64,000 nt of DNA. Source: Candidatus Pseudogracilibacillus intestinigallinarum (GTDB taxonomy: Bacteria; Bacillota; Bacilli; Bacillales; Amphibacillaceae). Both the position numbers and the translations under genes were made by a program. The stretch spans positions 1 through 64,000 of the forward strand of contig DXHX01000028.1 in NCBI GenBank assembly GCA_019113205.1, read 5' to 3'. Shown in pieces: positions 43,596 to 52,122 of the stretch (the stretch's first letter is position 1; the number at the start of each line of letters is the position of its first letter). Below the pieces are notes generated by a model. That model did not search any database. It saw only the letters and a program-made list of their open reading frames with translations, and was not told the origin of the DNA.

Positions 43596-44822
43596 ATGCA
43601 AACATTGAAACATTATTTCATGTTCCTACAAATTTATGTAAAGCAAAGTAAGAGGAAATGGCTCACATTCCCTCTTATTTTGCTTTCTCCAATTATTATG
43701 ATTGGAGCGACATTATTTTTATCTGTTCAAGCGTTACAAACGGAAGAGGCAGAACCAATTCGTATTGGAATTGTAAATGATGATCAATCGGAAGAAATTA
43801 CGATGTTAATAGATGTATTAATGGAAGCAAAAGAAGCTTTTGAACAATATGTCCATATGGAAGTGTTAGATGAAACGAGTGCACAGGAACAAATTGATGA
43901 GAATACATTGAGTGCATATGTTGTTTTTCCCGCCAATTTTATAGAAGATTTATTTTACGGCCAAGAAGTGTTATTAGAAATGGTCGGTAATAAACATAAA
44001 CAAGTAGAGAGTATCGTCGTCAAAGAAATTGTTGATAGTGTCATGCGGCATATCAATACATCGCAAGCGAATATTTTGCTCATTAATCATTACGCCAAAA
44101 AATTCATCGATGATAAGGAAGTACGCAATGAATTTCTCTTTGAGCAATTTATGTCATTTTTTATGTATGCATTAAGTAAAGATAAAATTGTGTCAACAGA
44201 TGAAGTGAGTAATATTGCGACATCATCCCTGTATTTATATTACGGATTATCCGCATTCTTTATTTTATCGACGATTTGGTTGTGGATTGTTTATCTTTTT
44301 TTATATCGCGAAGAGGCAGATAGAATGAGTGTCCGAATCAGGTTATATGGAGTAACATTGACACAGCAGTTGTTAGCGAAACTAACCATTGTTTTAGGCA
44401 TCCATTTCATTTTGGCATTTGGATTGTTCTTCCTTTTTAAGCATGTTTTTGATTTACCTTTAGATGGGGAAGATTATGGGCGAATTGCGATTGTTTTTGT
44501 ATTGTATAGTGTCATCGTTGTTGCGATTTTAGCGATGATCGAAATGCTCGTTACCTCGTTAAAAGGAAGATTATTGCTACAACTGATTACGGTATTGTTA
44601 TTTTTAATTAGTAGTGGTGCCATAGTTCCGACGATTTATTTCCCGCTTTATGTGCAAGATTGGCTTCCTTACATTTTTTCTTATGAGACATTGTTTTGGT
44701 TGCAAGAAATTTTGTTAAATGGTCGTTTATATGCGGCGTATGAACCACTTACATGGATGGCTATTATAGCAACTCTCCTCATGCTAGCTATTGCTTTTGT
44801 GAAAGGGAGGAGAATGATATGA
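43596..44822 (+). CDS. ABC-2 type exporter permease 1
   Basis: A 408-residue permease of the ABC2_membrane_3 type. One N-terminal helix (about residues 22-42) is followed by a large extracellular domain of about 170 residues (RIGIVNDDQSEE opening) and five to six C-terminal helices. This architecture is that of lipopeptide or peptide exporters such as YhfE/LnrM-like and YhgE-like proteins. It overlaps the next permease by four bases (ATGA). Together with the partner and ATPase it forms a complete exporter. The cargo is unknown. Confidence 0.85.
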   Translation: MQTLKHYFMFLQIYVKQSKRKWLTFPLILLSPIIMIGATLFLSVQALQTEEAEPIRIGIVNDDQSEEITMLIDVLMEAKEAFEQYVHMEVLDETSAQEQIDENTLSAYVVFPANFIEDLFYGQEVLLEMVGNKHKQVESIVVKEIVDSVMRHINTSQANILLINHYAKKFIDDKEVRNEFLFEQFMSFFMYALSKDKIVSTDEVSNIATSSLYLYYGLSAFFILSTIWLWIVYLFLYREEADRMSVRIRLYGVTLTQQLLAKLTIVLGIHFILAFGLFFLFKHVFDLPLDGEDYGRIAIVFVLYSVIVVAILAMIEMLVTSLKGRLLLQLITVLLFLISSGAIVPTIYFPLYVQDWLPYIFSYETLFWLQEILLNGRLYAAYEPLTWMAIIATLLMLAIAFVKGRRMI

Positions 44823-45943
44823 AAGATTTATTATATATGCGTTGGCTTCATATGAAACGACAATTATTTAGTATACTTTTTTGGCTTTTTATCCCATTCA
44901 TTGCGACGATTGTGCTCGTTCAATTGTTAGATGTCGTAAAAGATGACACGTCGATTCCGGTCGGTTTTGTTTTACAGGAAGAGACTCCATTAGCATTGGA
45001 ACTCGCTGAAAAATTAGAGGAAGAGTCTTTTTTTACGATCCATTTATTAAGTGAAAAAGAAGCATTAAATCAATTAGAAAAACATGAATTAGATAGTGTA
45101 TTTATTGTCCGTGAAGGATATGATGAAAAGATGGAAAAAGGTAATCGACATAAATTAATTCATGGCTATGAATCAGATATGTCTTTTGCATACGTTTCTA
45201 CAATTGAAACGATTCAATCGCTCGTGCAACAACAAGCAAGTCGATATAAGGCGGCAAATGAAGTAGAGAAATTGTATCGACAGTTTGATATGCCGATTGA
45301 TGTATCAGAAGAGGAATTAATTGAACGAAGTAAGGAAATTGAAGCAGAGCGTACATTGCTTCATACGTCGATGAAATACAAAGGAGATGAGCAACGTACG
45401 TCTGATGCGGCATCCATTTTCTCCCCGATGTTTATTTGGGTATTTATTAGTTTTTTAACGACGTTTTTCTTATTTGATTGGGTCATAAAAGAAAAGAATG
45501 CTCACGTGGCTACGCGTTTTTTATTTACGAGAAAAAGTGTCACAACTTATTTATTCGAACATTTTATCTTGTATACGATAGGGCTTTTTATAATAGACGT
45601 TATCGCATTTTTCATATTTCATCTTTTATATAATGAACAGATTTCCTGGAAGTTTTTCATTACATTATTCATCTGTCGTTATGTATGGAATAGTAGTGCC
45701 TTTTTAATTAGTTTATGGATCAAACGACCATTTATCTTTTATTTAATCGGTTTATCTATCACTTTTGTAGCAATTGTGACGTATGTTATTGGGATTGCGG
45801 CACATTCAAAACTATTTACTTTCCTACATCCGATGGAAATATTGTTACAGGGAAATTATATGAATGTATGGTTTTTATTAAATAGTGTACTACTCATTAT
45901 TATATTCATTCGAAAGGAGGATTCGTATGTTGCACGTACATAA
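44819..45943 (+). CDS. ABC-2 type exporter permease 2
   Basis: A 374-residue permease with the same plan as its neighbour: N-terminal helix, a soluble extracellular part (about residues 45-200, with a coiled-coil-like stretch around LIERSKEIEAERTLL), then about six helices. The true start is the ATG at 44819, overlapping the previous stop; GGGAGGAG precedes it. A longer in-frame extension upstream runs inside the previous gene. Its 3' end overlaps the ATPase gene by 17 bases, so all three are translationally coupled. Confidence 0.85.
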   Translation: MKDLLYMRWLHMKRQLFSILFWLFIPFIATIVLVQLLDVVKDDTSIPVGFVLQEETPLALELAEKLEEESFFTIHLLSEKEALNQLEKHELDSVFIVREGYDEKMEKGNRHKLIHGYESDMSFAYVSTIETIQSLVQQQASRYKAANEVEKLYRQFDMPIDVSEEELIERSKEIEAERTLLHTSMKYKGDEQRTSDAASIFSPMFIWVFISFLTTFFLFDWVIKEKNAHVATRFLFTRKSVTTYLFEHFILYTIGLFIIDVIAFFIFHLLYNEQISWKFFITLFICRYVWNSSAFLISLWIKRPFIFYLIGLSITFVAIVTYVIGIAAHSKLFTFLHPMEILLQGNYMNVWFLLNSVLLIIIFIRKEDSYVART

Positions 45944-46601
45944 TGTTACGAAGAAATTCGGAAAAAAAACTATCTTACAAGATGTGTCTTTCACCGTGAA
46001 ACCTGGTCAAATTATCGGACTTGTCGGTGAAAATGGAGCAGGGAAATCGACTTTATTAAATGTGCTTGCATCGATACAACCTCTGACGAGTGGAGAAGTA
46101 GTAATGGAGGAAAAAGCATATAATCGTAAAAATATAAAAAAGCTACGTCAAAAAATTGGGTATGTCCCACAAGATATTGCCATTTGGGAAGAATTTACGG
46201 TCGCTGAAAACATGCAATTTTTTGAAAAGTTATCACCGATAAAGCGTGATAATAGTGCATTAAAACAATTATGTGAGGATGTGCATTTAAATCGGTGGCA
46301 TGACCGTGTGTCAACATTGTCAGGCGGAATGAAGCGGAAGTTAAATATTGCTATATCTTTAATCCATGAACCGATTTATTTGTTTTTAGATGAACCAACT
46401 GTTGGGATTGACTTAAAGTCAAAAGTTGAAATAAGTCATTTTTTAAAAAGTTTAGCGAAGGAACGAGAAATGGCTATCGTTTATATATCACACGATATGG
46501 ATGAAATTATTCAATTATGTGATGAAATTTATCATTTAGGGGCTGACCCATTTTACAAAGAGTTATTAACAGAACGAGGAAAAATTGTGACAACATTATA
46601 A
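45927..46601 (+). CDS. ABC-2 type exporter ATPase
   Basis: A 224-residue nucleotide-binding subunit. Walker A GENGAGKST is at about residue 36, the Q-loop is in VPQDIAIWEEF, the signature is LSGGMKRKLNIA and Walker B is LFLDEPTVGID. The switch His is in ISHDMDE. It lacks the C-terminal extension typical of larger drug-export ATPases. It is the last gene of the exporter operon. AAAGGAGG precedes ATG 45927. Export of a lipid, peptide or antibiotic is likely. Confidence 0.9.
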   Translation: MLHVHNVTKKFGKKTILQDVSFTVKPGQIIGLVGENGAGKSTLLNVLASIQPLTSGEVVMEEKAYNRKNIKKLRQKIGYVPQDIAIWEEFTVAENMQFFEKLSPIKRDNSALKQLCEDVHLNRWHDRVSTLSGGMKRKLNIAISLIHEPIYLFLDEPTVGIDLKSKVEISHFLKSLAKEREMAIVYISHDMDEIIQLCDEIYHLGADPFYKELLTERGKIVTTL

Positions 46602-46664
46602 AGATGTTTGCTGTCCCTCCATTAGTGGTATATATTATATATCATTCTTATGGGGGGATTTTTC

Positions 46665-47072
46665 ATGTCAGAAACGTTTAGAGCTTATACTGGAGATGCC
46701 ATTGAAGTTCGATATGATAAAAATCGATGTTTACATGCAGCAGAATGTGTAAAAGGACTACCAGAAGTATTTGATGTGCAAAAACGCCCTTGGATACAGC
46801 CAGAACACGCCACGGCAGATCGTATTGCAGAAGTTGTGGAGCGTTGTCCGACAGGCGCATTAGAATATACAAGAAAAGACGGAGGGGCGAAAGAAATAGC
46901 ACCATCGTCAACGACTATTGTACAACAGGAAAATGGGCGTTTATATATGCGTGGAAATATTCAAATTACGGATGGGGAAGAAGCGATACAAGCAACACGT
47001 GCAACATTATGTGGTTGTGGCTACTCACAAAATAAACCATTTTGTGATAACAGTGAAGAATGTAAACCATAA
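46665..47072 (+). CDS. Fer4_19 ferredoxin-like and CDGSH iron-sulfur fusion protein
   Basis: A 135-residue protein with two redox modules. The N-terminal part (about residues 1-70) is a divergent ferredoxin with Cys in RCLHAAECV and RCPTGALEY. The C-terminal part is a CDGSH-type site with LCGCGYSQNKPFCDNS, giving the C-x-C plus C/D/N pattern (His replaced by Asn in the last position, which is unusual). It may carry one [3Fe-4S] or [4Fe-4S] and one [2Fe-2S] cluster. Just downstream are GNAT and CoA-disulfide reductase-like genes. Role: electron transfer or cluster trafficking, unproven. Confidence 0.82.
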   Translation: MSETFRAYTGDAIEVRYDKNRCLHAAECVKGLPEVFDVQKRPWIQPEHATADRIAEVVERCPTGALEYTRKDGGAKEIAPSSTTIVQQENGRLYMRGNIQITDGEEAIQATRATLCGCGYSQNKPFCDNSEECKP

Positions 47073-47131
47073 AAGTTTAATTTGTAAAGTAGGATATAGA
47101 TTGAATGATAATTTAAAAGGAGGAACGTAAG

Positions 47132-47407
47132 ATGAATGAAATTAAGCAAGGAGAAAACCGATTTTATATTGGGGAGTCGGAAGAGGAAAGAATCGCAGAA
47201 ATTCATTTTGTTCCAACAGGTGCTACGCAAATTATTGTGGACCATACAGAAGTATCAGATCAATTAAAAGGAACAGGTGCGGGAAAAAAGCTCGTTGAAA
47301 GAATCGTTCAATATGCACGAGAAGAAAATAAAAAGGTCGTTCCATTATGTCCATTTGCAAAAGCACAAATTGAAAAAAATGAAGCATGGCATGATGTGTT
47401 AAAATAA
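47132..47407 (+). CDS. YjdJ-type GNAT N-acetyltransferase
   Basis: A 91-residue minimal GNAT domain of the YjdJ/GNAT_YJDJ family (AEIHFVPTGATQIIVDHTEV, LKGTGAGKKLVERIVQYARE, VVPLCPFAKAQIEK). The short form keeps the acetyl-CoA-binding GTGAGK loop and the conserved Cys before P-F. Its substrate is unknown; relatives are sometimes linked with stress response. AAAGGAGGAA ends 6 bases before the start. It follows the ferredoxin-CDGSH gene by 59 bases and is closed by a hairpin. Confidence 0.88.
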   Translation: MNEIKQGENRFYIGESEEERIAEIHFVPTGATQIIVDHTEVSDQLKGTGAGKKLVERIVQYAREENKKVVPLCPFAKAQIEKNEAWHDVLK

Positions 47408-47416
47408 TGGGTAACG

Positions 47417-47453
47417 AAAAGGTTGAGCAACAGTATTGCACAACCTTTTTTTC
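47417..47453 (+). terminator. Terminator after the GNAT gene
   Basis: AAAAGGTTGAGCAA / TTGCACAACCTTTTTT with one A-A mismatch and a T-run. Confidence 0.88.
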
Positions 47454-47480
47454 ATAGAAATATATTAGGAGGATGAGGAA

Positions 47481-48806
47481 ATGAATTATGTCATTATCGG
47501 TGGCGATGCAGCTGGAATGAGTGCTGCGATGCAAATTTTTAAATATGATGAACGTGCGAATATAACGATCATTGAACGTGGAGAAATTTATTCTTATGCA
47601 CAATGTGGTCTTCCGTATGTGTTGAGTGGGGATATAACTGACATAGAAAATTTAATCGTACGTACTCCTTCCATGTACCAAAAGAAGTTTGGAATGAATG
47701 CATTAACGAAACATGAAGCAACAGCAATCGATGAAACGAAAAAAGTTGTGACAGGAATCAATCATCATACAGGAGAGGCTTTTTCGATTGATTATGATAA
47801 ATTGCTTATTGCGACAGGAGCAAATCCGAATCGACCGAGTTGGGAAGGAATTAATTTAGCAAATGTATTTTTATTAAAAGATATTCCAGATTTAGAAGCG
47901 ATCATGGAAAAGGTTGATGATGGAATAGAGCGAGTCACTATAATTGGTGGTGGCTATGTTGGTTTAGAAGTGGCGGAAAGTTTTTGTAAGTTAGGCAAGC
48001 ATGTTACATTAATCAATCGTGGACAATATGTCGGCAAAATTTTTGATGAAGATATGGCTACATATATTCATGAAGAAGCGAAAAAACATAGTATCCATTT
48101 TGTTTTTGAAGAAAATACAGAGAAATTTGCTGGAACAGTTAGAGCGACACATGTCATAACAGATCAAACAGAGCACGAAACAGATTTAGTCATCGTATCG
48201 ATAGGGGTTCATCCGAACACGGAATTTCTTCATTCGATTCAGAAAACAAAAAAAGGTGCTATCATCGTCAATGAACGGATGGAAACAAATATTCGTGATG
48301 TTTATGCTGCGGGAGACTGTGCGACTCAATTCCATCGTGTGAAAAAAGCGGATGATTATATTCCACTTGGAACGAATGCGAATAAACAAGGAAGAATTGC
48401 AGGTATGAATATGGTAGGGGTGGACCGTACATTTAAAGGGATTGTTGGAAGTTCGGTGCTCAAATTTATGGATCTTACATTAGGGAAAACCGGTTTAACG
48501 GAAAAAGATGCGACAGCTGCGGGTTTTGAGCATGAAGCGGTTATGTATAAAGGAAAACATATAGCTGCTTATTTTCCGGGCGCAGAAGATTTGTATATGA
48601 AACTAGTTTATGAGAAAAATACGAATCTTTTATTAGGTGGTCAAGTCATCGGGAAAGCCGGTGTAGATAAACGTATTGATGTGCTAGCGACAGCTTTATA
48701 TAATGAGATGACAATGGACGAATTAGAAGAACTTGATTTATCCTATGCACCACCATACAACGGTGTTTGGGACCCAATTCAAAAAGCTGCGAGAAAGGCA
48801 AAATAA
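47481..48806 (+). CDS. CoA-disulfide reductase-like FAD oxidoreductase
   Basis: A 441-residue flavoprotein of the pyridine-nucleotide disulfide reductase class with a single redox Cys (Cys42 in YAQCGLPY), as in CoA-disulfide reductase and NADH oxidase. FAD site GGDAAGMSAA at the N-terminus, NAD(P)H site GGGYVGLEVAE at about residue 155, second FAD motif YAAGDCA. The C-terminal dimerisation domain is standard; the usual paired Tyr residues appear in SYAPPYNGV. It keeps CoA or small thiols reduced, or removes oxygen or peroxide. No rhodanese domain is fused. Confidence 0.88.
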   Translation: MNYVIIGGDAAGMSAAMQIFKYDERANITIIERGEIYSYAQCGLPYVLSGDITDIENLIVRTPSMYQKKFGMNALTKHEATAIDETKKVVTGINHHTGEAFSIDYDKLLIATGANPNRPSWEGINLANVFLLKDIPDLEAIMEKVDDGIERVTIIGGGYVGLEVAESFCKLGKHVTLINRGQYVGKIFDEDMATYIHEEAKKHSIHFVFEENTEKFAGTVRATHVITDQTEHETDLVIVSIGVHPNTEFLHSIQKTKKGAIIVNERMETNIRDVYAAGDCATQFHRVKKADDYIPLGTNANKQGRIAGMNMVGVDRTFKGIVGSSVLKFMDLTLGKTGLTEKDATAAGFEHEAVMYKGKHIAAYFPGAEDLYMKLVYEKNTNLLLGGQVIGKAGVDKRIDVLATALYNEMTMDELEELDLSYAPPYNGVWDPIQKAARKAK

Positions 48807-48912
48807 TGTGACGAGTATAGAAGCCTTTAACGAATTTGTTAGCGAAATGTAATCCGTATTCCATCCGTTCTATGTTAAAATAAGTAAAATGAACAAAAAT
48901 CGAGGGGTACCA

Positions 48913-49623
48913 TTGGATAAGAAAAAACAGATTTTAATAGTAGAAGACGAAGAAAAAATTGCACGTTTATTAGAAATTGAATTATCATATGAAGGATATG
49001 AAACAACGAAAGTTTATGATGGGTTTGAAGGTTTTCAAACATTTATCGATGGAGAATGGGATTTAGTTTTATTAGATATTATGTTACCAGGCATTAGTGG
49101 CATTGAAATATTACGACGAATTCGCTCGACGAATAAGGATGTTCCTGTTATTTTATTGACGGCGAAAGATGCGATTGAAGATAAAGTTGCCGGGCTTGAT
49201 CTTGGGGCAAATGATTATGTAACAAAACCATTCCAAATGGAAGAACTGCTTGCAAGAGTTCGTGCGCATTTACGATTACGTGAACAAGAAAAGAAATCCG
49301 ATGTAGTCGAAGAAGAGGAGGATGTGCTTCGTTTCGAGGAATTGACATTAAATGAACAAACGAGAGAAGTATATCGGAAAGAAGATTCTATTGAACTAAC
49401 ACCACGTGAATTTGATTTGTTAGCTTATTTATTAAAAAATGAAAAAATCGTCCTTAATCGGGAACAGCTATTAAATAATGTATGGGGCTACGATTATTTT
49501 GGGGATACGAATGTTGTTGATGTGTATATTCGCTATTTGCGAAATAAAATGGATAAACCTTATGATAAACAATATATACATACTGTTAGAGGAGTCGGCT
49601 ATGTGCTGAAAGATGAACAATGA
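48913..49623 (+). CDS. OmpR-family response regulator (YkoG-like)
   Basis: A 236-residue regulator: receiver domain with acidic pocket ED (residues 12-13), phosphoacceptor Asp55 and the TKPF Lys loop, then an OmpR winged helix (ELTPREFDLLAYLLKN, RGVGYVL). TTG at 48913 is preferred over an ATG 24 bases upstream because GAGGGGT lies 5 bases before it. It overlaps the kinase gene by four bases. The PepSY gene downstream gives the ykoG-ykoH-ykoI order of Bacillus subtilis. Confidence 0.92.
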   Translation: MDKKKQILIVEDEEKIARLLEIELSYEGYETTKVYDGFEGFQTFIDGEWDLVLLDIMLPGISGIEILRRIRSTNKDVPVILLTAKDAIEDKVAGLDLGANDYVTKPFQMEELLARVRAHLRLREQEKKSDVVEEEEDVLRFEELTLNEQTREVYRKEDSIELTPREFDLLAYLLKNEKIVLNREQLLNNVWGYDYFGDTNVVDVYIRYLRNKMDKPYDKQYIHTVRGVGYVLKDEQ

Positions 49624-50981
49624 AATTAAGAGCGAAAATTAATATATATACCGCATTTACATTTATCGTCTTATTAATCGTCATTAATGTGGCGATTTAT
49701 TTTACGTTTAATAAAATGATGTATCAAAATGAAGTCGAGCGGTCACATCAAGAGGCAATAAAAACTGTAAATGGTATGAAAGATGCTTCCGAACAAGTAC
49801 AGCAGAGTGATTTATTACGCGCCTATTTACCGATTAATGGGATGCTCCGAATAGTCGGTGCAAATGAAGAAGTAGATGTAACGATAACTACGCCAGAACA
49901 ACAAGTATTACGCGATTTTCCGGTGCAGTTTTATGATCATGAAACTGCGAAACTTGTCAATGTGAATGATGTATATCATACATTCGTCTCCATTCCGATT
50001 ATTGATGATGATGGAAAAGTCGGCAATTTACAAATGATGGAAAACTTGGAAGATGTAACAAATATTTTAAATATGTTAAAGATAATATTGACGATTGTCA
50101 CATTAATTGCGATGATTCCAGTCATTGTTTCGGCGCAAATTCTGAGTAGAGTTATTTCAAAGCCTATTTTAAATATGATTGAAACGATGACTAAAATTCA
50201 ACAAAGTGGACGCCATACAAAAATTGATTTACCAAAAAAGTCCAAGGATGAATTGTATCAAATGGGGCAAACATTTAATACGATGATTGAACGTTTAGAA
50301 GAGAACTATGAAAAACAAGAAGAGTTTGTAATGAATGCGTCCCATGAATTAAAAACTCCATTAACGATCATTGAATCATATAGTGATTTATTGAAAAGAC
50401 GTGGAAAAGAACGTCCAGAATTAGTGGAGGAATCTTTAGATGCAATCCATTCTGAAGCAATTCGGATGCGTGAATTAACAGAACAATTATTGTTTTTAGC
50501 TAAAAATGAGTCGAAATGGCAATTAGATTTTGAAGAAATTGAAGTAATTCATTTAGTGAAGGAAATTATCCAACATTTCCACTCTGCCTTCAATACAAAA
50601 GTTGCTCTCCATGTTGACGAGGCAATCACCGTATTTGCAGATCGGAAACGTTTGAAACAACTTATTTATGTATTTGTAGAAAACGCATATAAATATAGTG
50701 AAGGAAATATATCGATTGCGATTGGAAAGACCGATGAAAAACATGGCCTTATTGAAGTAATTGATGATGGAGTAGGGATTCCAGCAGAAGATGTCGATAA
50801 AATTTTCGAACGTTTTTACCGTGTAGATAAAGCACGGGCACGAAAAACAGGTGGTTCAGGTCTCGGACTTGCGATTGCGAAAGAAATTGCAGCGGTCATA
50901 GGTGCGAATGTGAGTATTGAAAGTGAAGAAGGGAAAGGAACGAAAGCAAAAATCATCATTTCCTTAGTAGATTATCATTAA
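49620..50981 (+). CDS. Sensor histidine kinase (YkoH-like)
   Basis: A 453-residue membrane kinase: helix near residues 10-32, extracellular sensor of about 110 residues, second helix about residues 150-172, HAMP linker, H-box NASHELKTPLT, then N, D/F and G boxes (ENAYKYS, DDGVGIP, GGSGLGLAIAKEI). All catalytic elements are present. Its start overlaps the regulator stop (ATGA). The signal is unknown; the PepSY-domain protein encoded next may bind or modulate the sensor domain. Confidence 0.92.
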   Translation: MKLRAKINIYTAFTFIVLLIVINVAIYFTFNKMMYQNEVERSHQEAIKTVNGMKDASEQVQQSDLLRAYLPINGMLRIVGANEEVDVTITTPEQQVLRDFPVQFYDHETAKLVNVNDVYHTFVSIPIIDDDGKVGNLQMMENLEDVTNILNMLKIILTIVTLIAMIPVIVSAQILSRVISKPILNMIETMTKIQQSGRHTKIDLPKKSKDELYQMGQTFNTMIERLEENYEKQEEFVMNASHELKTPLTIIESYSDLLKRRGKERPELVEESLDAIHSEAIRMRELTEQLLFLAKNESKWQLDFEEIEVIHLVKEIIQHFHSAFNTKVALHVDEAITVFADRKRLKQLIYVFVENAYKYSEGNISIAIGKTDEKHGLIEVIDDGVGIPAEDVDKIFERFYRVDKARARKTGGSGLGLAIAKEIAAVIGANVSIESEEGKGTKAKIIISLVDYH

Positions 50982-51037
50982 ATTCTCATAATTACTTCGT
51001 ATACTGTAAGTAATAGAATTTAGTTGGAGTGAGCAAA

Positions 51038-51877
51038 ATGGATAAAAAGATGACATTGCGCGTCGTTATTGCAACAGCATTGATATTAGTAATCGGCACG
51101 GTTGGTTGGCAAGTATTTATTACCCCAACCAGTAAACAACTAGCTATTTCAAAAGTAGAAGCACAAGAAATTGCTGGAGAACGATATGATGGAGAAATCG
51201 TTGGGACTGAAGAATTATCAGAACAGTTTATTATAACAATCCAATCGGACTTAGGGGAATATGAAATAAAGATTTCTCGAGCGACAGGTGAAGTCGAAAG
51301 TGTAGAACAAATAAAAGCGACTGAACAACCGAAACAATTAAGTGAACAAGAAGTAGAAGAAATTGTCTTAAAAAATGCACCAGGAGAAATTGAAGAAATG
51401 TCTAAATCGACAGAAGATAAGGTAGAATATTATGATGCTGTCGTAAAAGATGCAGATGAAAAAACAATGATTGTAAAAGTGCATAGTGAGACAGGAGAAG
51501 TTGTCGAAAAAACAGAACAAAAGCCGGCGCAAACTGACAAGAAGCAACAAAATAATTCATCAAATGATAAAACAGTAGCTAAACAAGAGAAGAAAGATCA
51601 GAAGAAAGCTGAAAATCAAGAGAACAAGGAACAAAAGAAAGAGCAAAAGCAGGAAAAAAAGGAACCTGAAAAAGAAAAGAAAAAAAATATATCTGAAGCT
51701 GAAGCAATTCAAATTGCTTTAAATAGAGTAGCGGGAGAAGTAGATGATGTGGATCTCGAAAGCTCAAACGGACAATTATATTATTTTGTAGAAATTGAAA
51801 CAGCAGATGATTTAGAAGCGGAAATTCAAATTCATGCAATTTCAGGAAAAATTGTAAGTATTGAATGGGATGATTGA
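51038..51877 (+). CDS. Membrane-anchored PepSY-domain protein (YkoI-like)
   Basis: A 279-residue protein with one N-terminal membrane helix (about residues 7-25) and an outward-facing part. A first PepSY-like repeat (ISKVEAQEIA...) lies at about residues 40-100 and a second partial one at 100-150. Then comes a low-complexity Lys/Glu/Gln/Asn linker of about 60 residues and a last PepSY repeat (ISEAEAIQIALNRVAGEVDDV). PepSY modules inhibit proteases or modulate sensor kinases. ATG 51038 has GGAGTGAG before it. It ends the two-component operon. Confidence 0.85.
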   Translation: MDKKMTLRVVIATALILVIGTVGWQVFITPTSKQLAISKVEAQEIAGERYDGEIVGTEELSEQFIITIQSDLGEYEIKISRATGEVESVEQIKATEQPKQLSEQEVEEIVLKNAPGEIEEMSKSTEDKVEYYDAVVKDADEKTMIVKVHSETGEVVEKTEQKPAQTDKKQQNNSSNDKTVAKQEKKDQKKAENQENKEQKKEQKQEKKEPEKEKKKNISEAEAIQIALNRVAGEVDDVDLESSNGQLYYFVEIETADDLEAEIQIHAISGKIVSIEWDD

Positions 51878-51905
51878 TTTTAACTTCATAATATACGATG
51901 AAAAG

Positions 51906-51946
51906 ACTATGATGTTTTGTGTATTGGAAACATCATAGTTTTTTTG
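51906..51946 (+). terminator. Terminator after the PepSY gene
   Basis: Perfect 12-pair stem ACTATGATGTTT / AAACATCATAGT and a T-run. Confidence 0.92.
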
Positions 51947-52055
51947 ATTTTTGATCCCAATAATATAGTGGATTTGGTTCTTTTTGAAGCACCAGAAATA
52001 ATAGATAATGATGATATAAGTAAAAGATATATTATTTAATGTAATGAAATGATCG

Positions 52056-52098
52056 ATCCTATGTAAACGATAACATCCGTTATTTGATTACATAGGAT
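52056..52098 (+). promoter_or_regulatory. Leader hairpin before the aromatic amino acid permease
   Basis: Perfect 11-pair arms ATCCTATGTAA (52056-52066) and TTACATAGGAT (52088-52098), with inner ATAAC / GTTAT pairs, ending 11 bases before the AGGGAG ribosome site (52110). No T-run follows, so it is not a terminator; an RNA or protein control site is likely. Confidence 0.5.
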
Positions 52099-52122
52099 AT
52101 TGTGTTAGAAAGGGAGAAGTAA

